A stretch of DNA of 64,000 bases. Source: an uncultured bacterium (GTDB taxonomy: Bacteria; Cyanobacteriota; Vampirovibrionia; Gastranaerophilales; Gastranaerophilaceae). Below are positions 37,875-47,665 of the stretch, piece after piece (the first letter of the stretch is position 1; every line of letters begins with the position of its first letter). The stretch covers positions 29,055 through 93,054 of the forward strand of contig CASELF010000042.1 of NCBI GenBank assembly GCA_949288725.1, given 5' to 3'. The notes under the pieces are model-generated. The model saw only the letters and a program-made list of their open reading frames with translations, did no database searches and was not told the origin of the DNA. A program made the translations under genes and the position numbers.

Positions 37875-39317
37875 TTAGACATCTATATATTTAAAACTTG
37901 GATAGGTGTATGGTGTAGATGTTGTTTTGGAGGCTTCTATCAGTGATTTTGCAAAAAGTTCATTTATTGGAACTTCTTTTCCGTATTGAAGAACTTTTGT
38001 TTTGGGAATATTTTTCAGTACTGAAAATTCTTGTTCGCCAGAACCTATATAGGGGTCTATTGTACAAGTAAATTTTCTGTTGGGGTCAATTGGGTTTTGG
38101 TTTTTGTCAAGGAGGTCTTCTCCATTGATTGTAATTTGGAGAATTTTATATTCGCCTGTTTGAGGATTTCCGTGACCTGTTATTTTTATGTTTTGTGAAC
38201 ATTGTAGAAATTTTGCATTGCCTCTATCTTTTAGCATTCTGTTTTTGGCGGTGTTTTCAAATGTTTCTTTTAGTTGTGCTGTAGATATTTCAATTTTTTC
38301 AATTGTAGATGAGGCGCACATTACTTTTAGAAGGTCATATTTTGTAATGATGTCACTATCTTCCAGTTTTAGCGGGTACATTGAAAATCCTGTTGAATGA
38401 AATGCAATATCAGTATTCCCGATTTTTTTCATACAGTCAGATATAAATGTTCCCAAAGGACAGGCTTCTGAATATTTTTTAGGTAAATCTATAACTCTTT
38501 TAGTTATCGGTTCTTTTAATTTTGTTATTTGTTCATACTTTAGGATTGGAGTTTCTAATTCCGGTATAAATCTACATTTTTCAACAGGAATTTCTTCAAC
38601 GGAATCTATTTTTTTATCCATTTTAATTTTGTACATTGAGCGGGCAAATGAATATGGGTAATAGATGTTATTTTCATAATCAGGTTGAATTTTGGAATGC
38701 TCATGTCCGCCTATAATTAAGGTTGGAGTTTTGTTTTTTGCTTTTGCCCAATCATATAATATTTTACTTTCAGGATACCAGTGGTGGTTTAAAATTATTA
38801 GTTTGTCGTAGGGTTCTTTCAAGTTTTCTAAAACTTTTTCTAAACCGTCAGTTAGGCTAAGCATGTGGCAGTTAAATTTTTTTGCGCAAGAATTGTTTAG
38901 GCAAAATCCTGTTATTAAAACTCTTTGATTATTGATTGTAATGATTTTATATTTATCTATCCAATCTATATTTTGGTTTGTTTTATCGTCAATAATATTT
39001 GCGCAAACTACATTAATCCCTGCTGAGTAAAATCTTTTGACGGTTGATTTTAAATATTCAAAATCTGCTTTTTTAAATCCGAAATCGTTATTCCCGATGG
39101 TTATAAAAATTTGTGCCTGCGGTAAAAGTTCTTTGATTTTTATATAGGCGTTTACTGATAATTCTTTGTCATATATTCCTTTAAATAAATCTCCCGAATC
39201 AAGTATTAAAAAGGGATTTTGATTTGTTTTTTCAAAATTATATATGCCACTTAGAAGTTGGCTTAAATTGCGGCTTTCTTGGTGTGAATCAGTAATTGCA
39301 TAAATATTTGTATTCAC
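37875..39317 (-). CDS. 5'-nucleotidase/metallophosphatase-family protein
   Basis: About 480 residues. The N-terminal calcineurin-like domain keeps metal ligands ITDSHQES, LDSGDLFKG, IGNNDFGF, LNHHWYPES and GGHEHSK; the C-terminal domain has the 5'-nucleotidase fold (HSTGFSMYPLKLEDSDIITK). UshA/CD73-type enzymes hydrolyse nucleotides, usually in the periplasm, but here no signal peptide is visible, so it may be cytoplasmic. The GTG at 39317 is chosen (AAGGA seven bases before it); longer starts would overlap dnaB. Co-transcribed with dnaB. Confidence 0.82.
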   Translation of the reverse strand: MNTNIYAITDSHQESRNLSQLLSGIYNFEKTNQNPFLILDSGDLFKGIYDKELSVNAYIKIKELLPQAQIFITIGNNDFGFKKADFEYLKSTVKRFYSAGINVVCANIIDDKTNQNIDWIDKYKIITINNQRVLITGFCLNNSCAKKFNCHMLSLTDGLEKVLENLKEPYDKLIILNHHWYPESKILYDWAKAKNKTPTLIIGGHEHSKIQPDYENNIYYPYSFARSMYKIKMDKKIDSVEEIPVEKCRFIPELETPILKYEQITKLKEPITKRVIDLPKKYSEACPLGTFISDCMKKIGNTDIAFHSTGFSMYPLKLEDSDIITKYDLLKVMCASSTIEKIEISTAQLKETFENTAKNRMLKDRGNAKFLQCSQNIKITGHGNPQTGEYKILQITINGEDLLDKNQNPIDPNRKFTCTIDPYIGSGEQEFSVLKNIPKTKVLQYGKEVPINELFAKSLIEASKTTSTPYTYPSFKYIDV

Positions 39318-39351
39318 TTTTGATTCCTTTTTAGTTGTTAAATATTTCAGA

Positions 39352-40740
39352 TTAGAACGCATCAAAAGCCTGATCAATAGGGTTTTTGAATTTGGTGATA
39401 TTGCTTTGGAATAATAATTTAACTGTTCCGACAGGGCCGTTTCTGTGTTTTGCAATTATTACTTCAGAAAGTCCTTTGGAAGCTGCTTTAATATTTTCTT
39501 CTTCTTCATTTTCACCTTTATTATAGTAATCTTCACGATATATAAACATTACGATATCGGCGTCTTGTTCGATTGAACCTGATTCTCTTAAGTCTGAAAG
39601 CATAGGACGTTTATCGTTTCTGCTTTCAACGGCACGTGATAATTGTGATAGTGTAATGATTGGTACATCAAGTTCTTTTGCTAATATCTTTAAGCCTCTT
39701 GATATTGCAGAAATCTGTTGTAAACGATCATCTTTGCCGCCGCCTTCCATTAACTGCAAATAGTCGATTACGATTAAACCTAAATCTTTTTGTTGGGTTT
39801 TTAGTCTTCGACATTTCGTTCTTATATCTGTTAGGGTACATCCGCTTGTATCATCAATATAAATTGGTGCTTGGCTAAAATCATTCATCGCGGAGGATAA
39901 TTTTTCCCAGTCTTGCGGAAGCATATTTCCTGTTTTTAATCTTTGGGAATCAACTTCTGCGTAGGAACATAACATTCTCTGTACTAATTGGGAGGCTGAC
40001 ATTTCAAGTGAAAATATACATACAGGAACTTTTTCTTTGATTGCAACGTTTTGGGCAATATTTAGTGCAAATGCGGTTTTTCCCATTGCAGGACGTGCTG
40101 CCAAAATGATTAAGTCAGACTTGTGTAAGCCGTTCATTATGGAATCTAATTCTGTAAAATCTGTTCTTAAACCTGATAATTCGTCTTTGTGTTCATAGCG
40201 GTATTCTATGTTTTCCCAGGTATCTAAAACCAAATCTTTTACGTGTTTTAAATCGGCTGTTGCTTTGCTTGAACCGATTTCAAAGATTAATTTTTCTGCT
40301 TCTTCTAATGAGCGGTCACTTGGTTCTAGGTCGTATCCTTTTGCTACTATTTCTGAACCTGCATTTATAAGTTTTCTTTTTACGGCTTTTTCTTGAATAA
40401 TTTTTGCATAATATGCAATATTTGTTGTGGTAATTGTATTTTCTACCAGATCGTTAATGTATGCTCTACCGCCGGAAGATTCTAATTTCCCGCTATAATT
40501 GAGTACATCAGATACTGATACAATATCTATTACATCATTGTTATTGAATAGTTGAAGCATTGCTTCAAAAATATGCCTGTGTGCAGGTTTATAAAAACTT
40601 GAAGGTAACAATGTATCAGAGATTTTTGCCAAAGTTTCAGGATTAACCAAAATCGCTCCAAGAACTGCTTGTTCTGCTTCTATGTTCTGTGGAATTAAAT
40701 TTTCATCAATCTTTTTCTTTGTATCTGATACTGCAGGCAT
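39352..40740 (-). CDS. dnaB: Replicative DNA helicase DnaB
   Basis: The 462-residue hexameric helicase opens the replication fork. N-terminal domain begins PQNIEAEQAVLGAILVNP; the RecA-like motor has AARPAMGKTAFALN (Walker A), FSLEMSASQLVQRM, LGLIVIDYLQLM (Walker B), SRGLKILAKEL, and SQLSRAVESRNDKRPMLSDL. The C-terminal HRNGPVGTVKLLF is standard. There is no intein. rplI, which often adjoins dnaB, is 18 kb away. Confidence 0.97.
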   Translation of the reverse strand: MPAVSDTKKKIDENLIPQNIEAEQAVLGAILVNPETLAKISDTLLPSSFYKPAHRHIFEAMLQLFNNNDVIDIVSVSDVLNYSGKLESSGGRAYINDLVENTITTTNIAYYAKIIQEKAVKRKLINAGSEIVAKGYDLEPSDRSLEEAEKLIFEIGSSKATADLKHVKDLVLDTWENIEYRYEHKDELSGLRTDFTELDSIMNGLHKSDLIILAARPAMGKTAFALNIAQNVAIKEKVPVCIFSLEMSASQLVQRMLCSYAEVDSQRLKTGNMLPQDWEKLSSAMNDFSQAPIYIDDTSGCTLTDIRTKCRRLKTQQKDLGLIVIDYLQLMEGGGKDDRLQQISAISRGLKILAKELDVPIITLSQLSRAVESRNDKRPMLSDLRESGSIEQDADIVMFIYREDYYNKGENEEEENIKAASKGLSEVIIAKHRNGPVGTVKLLFQSNITKFKNPIDQAFDAF

Positions 40741-40937
40741 GACTATTCCTCCTTTCTTTTATCGTAATACATAAAATGCTTTAGGGCACAAAATATATGA
40801 TTACTTGTTACAAACAGATACACAAAAGTTTTGTTAAGTATTGTAACAATAATCCCAATTTGTGAAATTTTCAAAAAAAATATTACTTTATATAAATAGT
40901 TAAAGGTTAAGGTTAGTTATTTTTTGGGGTAAGTATT

Positions 40938-41696
40938 ATGTCAGATTCATTAAGTGTTAACACAAATTTTCAGAACGGATTTAATGTTCCGTTGGGTAAT
41001 AATTTTAATTTTACTTCTAATTCAAGTAATCCGTTAAGTTTGGGTGCTAAAAATAATAATTCTTTATTTGGACCATTACAGTCAAGTAATACATATAGTA
41101 ATGATTTTATGATGTCAGGTTTTGATTTTAATTCACTTTCTTATGATTCAAAAACAGGAACAATTTTCCAACAAAAACCTGTTCAGGATAATAAAGTTCA
41201 AATACCTTCTAATCAGAACAATAATTTAGGAGGGTTGAATTTTTCATCTGCACCATTACAACAGGCAGGTAATAATTCATTAATGGGTGGAGGTTTGTCT
41301 GCTCAAGAACCTAATTTTAGTGAATTGAACAATTATTTAACAAAGCAAGAAAATGTTAAACAACCTACTCCATCCAATATAGGTAAAATTGCAGGTGCGA
41401 CAATCGGTTTTTCAGCCCCAATTGCAGAAAGAGTTGTTGCAGGGCTAAAAAACGGCTCAGTTCTTAAAGCACTTAACTGGAAGCAACTAGCAGTAACTTG
41501 TCCGATTATCGCACTTGCCGGTTATGGTATTGGAGTTTTGGCAGATAAAGTTATAAATTCATTTAGGGGTGTAAAACCTCAAGCTCAAGCAAACAATGTT
41601 GAAACTGCACAACAACAAGTTGCGCAAACTCAACAAGCACAAACTCAGCAAGTTCCTTTACAACCGGAATATAAGCCGTTGCAAATTGCTGCATAG
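40938..41696 (+). CDS. Asn/Phe/Gly-rich low-complexity membrane protein
   Basis: The 252-residue protein has a disordered N-terminal ~145 residues rich in Asn, Ser, Phe and Gly (NSLFGPLQSSN, GLNFSSAPLQQ), then one or two hydrophobic helices (IGKIAGATIGFSAPIAER and LAVTCPIIALAGYGIGVLAD) and a Gln-rich tail (AQQQVAQTQQAQTQQ). No signal peptide and no known domain. GGGG precedes the ATG by eight bases. Composition links it to the other FG/Asn-rich proteins here. Convergent with the glycosyltransferase, ten bases between stops. Confidence 0.65.
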   Translation: MSDSLSVNTNFQNGFNVPLGNNFNFTSNSSNPLSLGAKNNNSLFGPLQSSNTYSNDFMMSGFDFNSLSYDSKTGTIFQQKPVQDNKVQIPSNQNNNLGGLNFSSAPLQQAGNNSLMGGGLSAQEPNFSELNNYLTKQENVKQPTPSNIGKIAGATIGFSAPIAERVVAGLKNGSVLKALNWKQLAVTCPIIALAGYGIGVLADKVINSFRGVKPQAQANNVETAQQQVAQTQQAQTQQVPLQPEYKPLQIAA

Positions 41697-41706
41697 TTTG
41701 GGAATT

Positions 41707-43329
41707 TTAATATTCTAAATATTCATCTGTTTCAATGCGTTCGATGAGTTCTTTATATTTTGGATTTGTTGAATTCCCTGCATATCTGAGTAATCTGCGT
41801 TTTGCAATTTCTTTTAAGTAATCTATTTTTTCAGGGTTACCTTTTTCTACAAAAAATAGCATTGCCTGTTTTCTGTGTTCAAACAAATCATCTTCAGGCA
41901 TTTTTGCAAGTACATCCCCAAATGTTTGTTCTCTTAATTTTCTGTCCCATTCATATAATGGGGTATCTAAGTAACAGAAGGTTTTTGCATAAGATAGGAT
42001 ACAAGGTGTCCAAGATACATCTTCGTATTTTAATATTCCAAGCGGATGTTCTTTTACTATTGATGCCTTATAAAGTTTGTTCCATATTGCGCAGTTATAT
42101 AGATTTGGGGTGTATAAAATAGATAAATATTTATCTATATCGATTGGGGTATCTGTTTCAAACGGTAAGTTGCAATGTGTTGTATAACCATTATCAACAA
42201 GTCTGTATAGTGGTGCGATTGCTATATCGCAGTTGTTTTTTGTAATTGTTGTGTATAATTTGTCTAGCATGTCAGGTCTAATCATATCGTCATTATCCAT
42301 AAATGCAATATATTTCCCGTTTGCCATTTTTATTCCTGTGTTTCTGGTATCTGCAACACCACCATTGATTTTTTGTAACGATTTAACGTTATCGTATTCA
42401 AATTCGTACCAATCTATAATTTTTTGTGTTGAATCTGTACTTCCGTCATTTACAATTATTATTTCAAAATCATCAAAATTTGAGGCAAGTGCAGTGTCTA
42501 TACTTCTGGCAATATAATCTTGAGCATTATATGCAGGTATAATCAATGATATTTCAATTGTGCCAAATTCTTTTGGGGTAGCGGTTACATAATCGGAAGT
42601 TTTTACAAAAATTTTCCCGTTTGGTGAATTGATATATGCTTTAACATAAAATTTTGTATTTATATCGTAATTTTTTAGGTACGCATAATGTCTTAGACCA
42701 TCTGAGGTTTCAAATATCGGATAATCAGAACCTTCTTGATAGACTACAAATCCATCTGCTCTGCCTTTGTATAACCAAGATAAAAACAGTTTTTCTCCAT
42801 AAGATTTATGAATTGTCAATTCTTCAAATTTGTCTTTTGAGCATTTAAAAATATCAGAAGAATTTAGAATTTCTCTTGAGTTATCAGATTTTAGAATAAA
42901 AGGTTTTATTTTATATGAAATTTTTTCTTTGTTTTCAATTAGTATAGAGTTTTTATCAGAATTTTGTTTCCCTCCAAAATTATTATCTGCGTTGTCACAG
43001 TACAAGCGGTAACTTTTGGCTTGCGGATATTCGCTGAAAAATATTTGAAGTTTTCCGTTATCTTGTGGTATTGCAATTGTGTCTATTTTATCATTTCCAA
43101 AAGTTATTTTTATTGATTCATCAACAATTGTTCCGTCTTTTATTGCTTGAACAAAACAAGTATTTTGTCCGAATGGCAGCAGTGAAAGTGTTATAAAATT
43201 TGTGTCAAAAACTTTTGCGTATTCTACAAAATTATCTTTTATTTTGCAAAAAACGCGAAAATAATCTGCCTCTATTTTGTTCCAAGATGCAATAATTTGG
43301 GAATTTTTTTTGCTGATATTAAATTTCAT
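41707..43329 (-). CDS. Family 2 glycosyltransferase with N-terminal beta domain
   Basis: This 540-residue protein carries a GT-A domain from about residue 250: SLIIPAYNAQDYIARSID, IIIVNDGSTDSTQKII, NGGVADTRNTGIKMANGKY and FMDNDDMI (the D-x-D-type metal site), typical of GT2 enzymes that move a sugar from a nucleotide donor. The first ~245 residues are beta-rich repeats resembling fibronectin-III-like modules (FCKIKDNFVEYAKVF), unusual ahead of a GT2 domain. No transmembrane segment. It may modify a cell-surface glycan or protein; substrate unknown. Confidence 0.85.
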   Translation of the reverse strand: MKFNISKKNSQIIASWNKIEADYFRVFCKIKDNFVEYAKVFDTNFITLSLLPFGQNTCFVQAIKDGTIVDESIKITFGNDKIDTIAIPQDNGKLQIFFSEYPQAKSYRLYCDNADNNFGGKQNSDKNSILIENKEKISYKIKPFILKSDNSREILNSSDIFKCSKDKFEELTIHKSYGEKLFLSWLYKGRADGFVVYQEGSDYPIFETSDGLRHYAYLKNYDINTKFYVKAYINSPNGKIFVKTSDYVTATPKEFGTIEISLIIPAYNAQDYIARSIDTALASNFDDFEIIIVNDGSTDSTQKIIDWYEFEYDNVKSLQKINGGVADTRNTGIKMANGKYIAFMDNDDMIRPDMLDKLYTTITKNNCDIAIAPLYRLVDNGYTTHCNLPFETDTPIDIDKYLSILYTPNLYNCAIWNKLYKASIVKEHPLGILKYEDVSWTPCILSYAKTFCYLDTPLYEWDRKLREQTFGDVLAKMPEDDLFEHRKQAMLFFVEKGNPEKIDYLKEIAKRRLLRYAGNSTNPKYKELIERIETDEYLEY

Positions 43330-43381
43330 ATAGAACCTCTTTTTGATGATTATATCAGATTTTTGTTAAAAAGTTCAAATT

Positions 43382-43696
43382 TTAAGATTTGTGGAAAGTT
43401 TTTTCTGTCATTTCCATCCATTTTGAATGAGTATAATTTTCATAACTTTTAGCAAATTTTATTAGTGCACTGACAAGTATTCTTCCGCTTTCTGATTTCC
43501 CTACAATAAAATAATCTCCATTATCGTTTTCACAATAGAGAATTTCTTTATGGACAATTTTATCAATATGGTTTTTCGGATTTTTCGTAATAACTTTTTT
43601 CAACCAGGTGTGGAGTAGTTTTAGTGGGGTTGTTTTTTTAGTTAGTAATTCTTCGTTATGTTCTTGTAAGAATTTTGCATATTCACTTATTATCAT
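43382..43696 (-). CDS. Hypothetical protein, 104 aa
   Basis: The ATG at 43696, preceded by GAGG, overlaps the end of the ComF-like gene and is preferred over an ATG ten codons earlier. The product is basic and helical (LKLLHTWLKKVITKNPK) with a C-terminal segment YFIVGKSESGRILVSALIKF. No family recognised. Overlap suggests translational coupling with the comF-like gene. Confidence 0.65.
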   Translation of the reverse strand: MIISEYAKFLQEHNEELLTKKTTPLKLLHTWLKKVITKNPKNHIDKIVHKEILYCENDNGDYFIVGKSESGRILVSALIKFAKSYENYTHSKWMEMTEKTFHKS

Positions 43697-43697
43697 T

Positions 43698-44351
43698 TTA
43701 GACCTCGAATGGTGTTGTCGCTGCAAAACATGTTATATCATATATTTGTGATTTGTGGAATTCTGTTATCATTTCTTCAAAGGTTGAACCTGTTGTACAA
43801 ATATCGTCAATTATCAGAATTTTTTTGTTTGGTATAAGTTCTTGTTTGTTTATTTTAAATGCACTATGCAGGTTGGATAACCTTTGGGTTTTGTTGAGTT
43901 TATATTGTGGTTTTGTATCTTTTATCCTTTCAATAAGTTTTGTGTTAACGCTGTAGCCTGAAAATTTTGCAAATTCTTCTGCAACAAGTTCCATATGATT
44001 ATATTTTCTTTGTTTTTTACGTTTTAGATATATTGGCACAGGTACAATTTGAAAATCTCCTTCAATATCAAGTTTTTGCCAGTATTCCCACATGTATTTT
44101 GCTAGGTAATATGCTAAATCTTTTTGTCGATGGTATTTTAAACCTCTAATCATTTTCTGTAAAATCGTTGAATATACCCCTGCACAATATACACAAGTTT
44201 CTTCAAAAATTGTTCGATTGATTTTTGCCGGTAAAAATTCCAGTTTGTCATAACAATCAGAACACATTTTTACGGATTCTTTTGATTTGCCGCAAAAATA
44301 ACATTTCTTTTTGTATATCCAGTCTAACAAGCCGATTAAAAAACTTTTCAT
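43698..44351 (-). CDS. ComF-like phosphoribosyltransferase-domain protein
   Basis: The 217-residue protein has a Cys-rich start (KKKCYFCGKSKESVKMCSDC), a likely zinc site, then a type I phosphoribosyltransferase domain ending in ILIIDDICTTGSTFEEM, the PRPP loop. This is the ComF/GntX layout. ComF is needed for uptake of transforming DNA in competent bacteria, consistent with, though not proof of, competence here alongside the DprA-like and pilin-like genes elsewhere in the window. Confidence 0.9.
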   Translation of the reverse strand: MKSFLIGLLDWIYKKKCYFCGKSKESVKMCSDCYDKLEFLPAKINRTIFEETCVYCAGVYSTILQKMIRGLKYHRQKDLAYYLAKYMWEYWQKLDIEGDFQIVPVPIYLKRKKQRKYNHMELVAEEFAKFSGYSVNTKLIERIKDTKPQYKLNKTQRLSNLHSAFKINKQELIPNKKILIIDDICTTGSTFEEMITEFHKSQIYDITCFAATTPFEV

Positions 44352-44428
44352 AGGCTTATGCTAACATATAATCTTTCTAATGTAAAAATTATGCTTAAAT
44401 ACAATTTGCTTGTGATAAACTTTTAAAT

Positions 44429-45610
44429 ATGAAAAAGATTTTGATATTTTTAGCGTTGATTTTATTATCTATAGTCCCATCTTTTGCGGCGGAAGAAAAT
44501 TTAACATTTTTGTATATTAACGGCTCAAATAATAACGATACAAAAATGAAGGATTGGTATATAAATGGGGTGAATAAATTGCATCCTGTTTTGAAAAAAA
44601 AGTTTGAAGAAAATAGTTCCATCAAAAAATGGGCGCAAGAAAATAAATTGACGATTGATGATGATCCGCAGATATTTTTCTGGGGGTATGACAGTAAAGA
44701 TGATTTGGATTTTGTAAAAGACAGGTTAAATCTTTCAAAAGCGTTTAGTTCAACTTTGGCTTACGGGATAAGAAGTTTGCTCACTCAATATATGCACGAT
44801 GCTATTTGGGTGCAGAAAACTCATAATATGTTACCTTTATTGGATTCTTTGAATGATAGAGTTAAAGAACAACACGCGCAAGGTAAACATGTGATTCTTT
44901 ACGGTTATTCAGCAGGTACTTTTATAAATTATCAGTATATGATTTATAAACTTCCATATATAAATTCTGAAAAATTATTTGCTTCATTAGGGGCAGATGA
45001 AGAGTTTTTGGAGTTTGTAAAAGAAAACCCTATGAAAAATACTTGTTTATCTGCACTTTCTGATACTAAAGGAAATATTGGTGTTATTTCAAATACAGGT
45101 TATTTAGTTTTAAATCAGGATGTTGATAAATTAAAAGAAAATTACCTAAAACTTGATGAAGCAACAGAACAATATTGTGCCCCGGATGGAGCGGTCAGAG
45201 GGTTTGTGAATTTTGCAAGTCCTATACCTTTATTTTATTCTGATATTACTGATAAGGATTATGAGATTACATTTTTCACTAAATATGCGATAAAATATGT
45301 TCTTGAAAATGGAGTATATTTTTTGACGGTTAATTTCCGAGAAGATCCTTTGGGTTTCCCTTCCGGCAGAAATTTAACTATTCAACAGTATGAGCAAGTT
45401 CTCAATTTAACCTTAGATAATCCGACAGGGGTTATTTATGATAATTCAAGTGTTTGGTCTAAACGCTCTGCACTTGTTGCTCACACTTCATATTGGTCAG
45501 CAAGAAATGTTTTTGCAAAAGCTGTTGTTAAAAATTTTGTTGAAGGTACAAAATTTCAATATAACGAGGAATATCAGAAGAAAATTTTAGAACAGAAGAA
45601 TGAAAATTAG
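44429..45610 (+). CDS. Exported alpha/beta-hydrolase-like protein
   Basis: The 393-residue protein has a Sec signal (MKKILIFLALILLSIVPSFA, cut before AEEN). The segment VILYGYSAGT holds the nucleophile-elbow pattern G-x-S-x-G with Ser161, preceded by hydrophobic strand residues as in alpha/beta hydrolases; His352 in VAHTSYW is a candidate catalytic His, and several Asp could complete a triad. Overall sequence is not close to a family I know. It may be a periplasmic lipase or esterase. It heads an operon with the next two genes. Confidence 0.68.
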   Translation: MKKILIFLALILLSIVPSFAAEENLTFLYINGSNNNDTKMKDWYINGVNKLHPVLKKKFEENSSIKKWAQENKLTIDDDPQIFFWGYDSKDDLDFVKDRLNLSKAFSSTLAYGIRSLLTQYMHDAIWVQKTHNMLPLLDSLNDRVKEQHAQGKHVILYGYSAGTFINYQYMIYKLPYINSEKLFASLGADEEFLEFVKENPMKNTCLSALSDTKGNIGVISNTGYLVLNQDVDKLKENYLKLDEATEQYCAPDGAVRGFVNFASPIPLFYSDITDKDYEITFFTKYAIKYVLENGVYFLTVNFREDPLGFPSGRNLTIQQYEQVLNLTLDNPTGVIYDNSSVWSKRSALVAHTSYWSARNVFAKAVVKNFVEGTKFQYNEEYQKKILEQKNEN

Positions 45611-45621
45611 AGGTATTTATA

Positions 45622-46218
45622 ATGGAAAATCACAAAGAAAAAACTGTTTTATTTGATCCGGGGTATGCTCAGCATACAACTATACTTTCAATAAGTGTCG
45701 AATATATTTATAATACTGTTAATCAATTCAAAAATTTCGGGCAAAAGAAAATGAAATTCAAAATGCTTTATCCGCAAATTTTGAGAATGGTTGATAATAA
45801 TGTCGGATTTTGTTTAGGCTGTTTATTATGGGCTGTTTATATCAAGGGTTTGGGTGATGTGAAAATCGAAGGAAATCCTTGTTTGGGTGATACCTATAAT
45901 AAAGATGAAGCGGTTGAAGAAGTTGATTATTCTATTGAATTTTTTAATAGATTGAAGAAAGATGTAAAATATTATCTAGGTTTAGATTACAACATTAATC
46001 CTTTGCATATTAAAATTTTAGAATTATATAAAGAATTTCTTGTATTAAATTGTTGTTTTGTGAATACTAAAACATCTTCAGATGTTATTTTACCTGAAGG
46101 GTTTGAGATACCTTCTGAAGAAAAGCTTGAAAAAATTCATTCAAAAATTCAAGAAGTTATCACATCAGGCAACTTGCTTGATTTAGTTGAAGTTTTTGAA
46201 CTTACATATAAGGGTTAG
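45622..46218 (+). CDS. Hypothetical protein, 198 aa
   Basis: Begins MENHKEKTVLFDPGYAQHTT; mixed helical protein with one moderately hydrophobic stretch (GFCLGCLLWAVYIKGLG) and five Cys. AGAGG precedes the ATG. It lies 11 bases after the exported hydrolase-like gene and 7 bases before the GH3 gene, so it is within one operon. Family not recognised. Confidence 0.7.
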   Translation: MENHKEKTVLFDPGYAQHTTILSISVEYIYNTVNQFKNFGQKKMKFKMLYPQILRMVDNNVGFCLGCLLWAVYIKGLGDVKIEGNPCLGDTYNKDEAVEEVDYSIEFFNRLKKDVKYYLGLDYNINPLHIKILELYKEFLVLNCCFVNTKTSSDVILPEGFEIPSEEKLEKIHSKIQEVITSGNLLDLVEVFELTYKG

Positions 46219-46225
46219 AAGAAAA

Positions 46226-47209
46226 ATGGCAGATTTGCGGGAAAAATTATACCAAATGTTTATTTTGGGGCTTGATGGCGGAAATTGTCAAAAGGCTTTG
46301 GAATGTGGTTTGGGGGGAGTTATATTTTTTACAAAAGATATTCATTCTGAAAGTCAATTTAAAAATTTGGTTAGAGATTTAAAAAATAAAAGTCTAATCC
46401 CGCCATTTATGTCTATTGATCAAGAAGGCGGAAGGGTAGAAAGAACAGAAAAGATTCACAATGGTAAAAAATATTTATCTGCCAAATTTGCGTTTGAAAA
46501 AGGGTTTGATTATCTTGAAAAACAAACAAATGAGATTGCCCAAGAACTAAATTCTTATGGAATAAATTTAAACTTTGCACCTTGTATTGATACAAATACT
46601 AATCCTAATAATCCCATAATCGGTGAGCGTGCATTTTCATCTGAGCCTGATGAAGTTATAGAAGGTGAAAAAATCGTTTCAAAATGTTATAAAAATCATG
46701 GCATTGTCCCTTGTATTAAACATTTTCCGGGACATGGCGATGCTAATTCAGATAGTCACCTTACACTTCCAGTGATTGATTTACCATTATCAGAAATGGA
46801 AAAAACACATATTAAGCCGTTTAAGTTTGCAATAAAAAATGGTGCGGATATGGTTATGGTGGCACATCTTCACTGTACTTGTTTTGATAAGGAAAATGTT
46901 CCGACATCATTAAGCAAAAATGCTATTAAATATTTAAGACAAGTTCTAAATTATAATGGTGTGATAATATCCGATGATATGATAATGAAAGGTGTTGCGG
47001 ATTTTGGTGATGTCGAGGCTTGCGAAATGGGAATCAAAGCAGGATTAAATATGTTCATATACAGAAATTCTGATGAAAAAACGATTAATATAATTGAACA
47101 AATTTATAAAAAAATCGTTAATAATAGTGAAATGCAAAAATGTGTCGAAGAATCTTATAAAAAGATTATAGCCTTAAAATCAAAATATAATATATTGCGA
47201 AACTTGTAG
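46226..47209 (+). CDS. GH3 beta-N-acetylhexosaminidase (NagZ-like)
   Basis: About 327 residues. FMSIDQEGGRVERT, IGERAFSSEP, KHFPGHGDANSDSHLTLP (the His/Asp acid-base loop) and VIISDDMIMKGV with the nucleophile Asp define the NagZ subgroup, which removes N-acetylglucosamine from muropeptides during cell-wall recycling. The start at 46226 avoids overlap with the preceding gene; an ATG 13 codons upstream is possible. No signal peptide, so cytoplasmic action on imported muropeptides is expected. Confidence 0.92.
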   Translation: MADLREKLYQMFILGLDGGNCQKALECGLGGVIFFTKDIHSESQFKNLVRDLKNKSLIPPFMSIDQEGGRVERTEKIHNGKKYLSAKFAFEKGFDYLEKQTNEIAQELNSYGINLNFAPCIDTNTNPNNPIIGERAFSSEPDEVIEGEKIVSKCYKNHGIVPCIKHFPGHGDANSDSHLTLPVIDLPLSEMEKTHIKPFKFAIKNGADMVMVAHLHCTCFDKENVPTSLSKNAIKYLRQVLNYNGVIISDDMIMKGVADFGDVEACEMGIKAGLNMFIYRNSDEKTINIIEQIYKKIVNNSEMQKCVEESYKKIIALKSKYNILRNL

Positions 47210-47248
47210 TATATGATAGAATAAATAAAGAATATGGCAGGTGAAAAG

Positions 47249-47665
47249 TTGAAAAAATTAGTATTGTTAGGATTATTTGGATTATTTGCTATTATTGTAT
47301 CATTGAATGTTACAACAAAAGCAGCAGAAAAATTAACATATTGTCCGACTTTTGATGAAATACAGGCAAAAAATTCTTATTTCCAATTAGTGCGTATAAA
47401 ATATGGACTAAATTCAGGATTAGGACCATCTTTAGAGGAATCATCTTTTTATAAAAGTGTAGTTAATGCTTGCTTAGGCTATTTTGAAGAAGCTTCGGAT
47501 GATGTTGATTGTTCAAAATTAAAGACATTATCAGCAGCCTATGCTTATCGTAATTTCAAAAATTCAACAATGAAAAATAATATTAAGAAAACTATTGAAA
47601 AGTATTCAAACCAATGTAGTACAGATGCTGAGGCTGCAAAAATGTTGCTTCCGAGATTTCGTTAA
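47249..47665 (+). CDS. Small exported protein
   Basis: A TTG start at 47249 follows AGGTG at six bases and gives a standard signal sequence (MKKLVLLGLFGLFAIIVSLN...KAA); an ATG at 47234 is in frame but has no binding site. The mature part is about 110 residues, helical, with four Cys (YCPT, NACLG, VDCSK, QCST) that could form two disulfides. No family recognised. It precedes thrS but is separated from it by a long leader. Confidence 0.65.
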   Translation: MKKLVLLGLFGLFAIIVSLNVTTKAAEKLTYCPTFDEIQAKNSYFQLVRIKYGLNSGLGPSLEESSFYKSVVNACLGYFEEASDDVDCSKLKTLSAAYAYRNFKNSTMKNNIKKTIEKYSNQCSTDAEAAKMLLPRFR

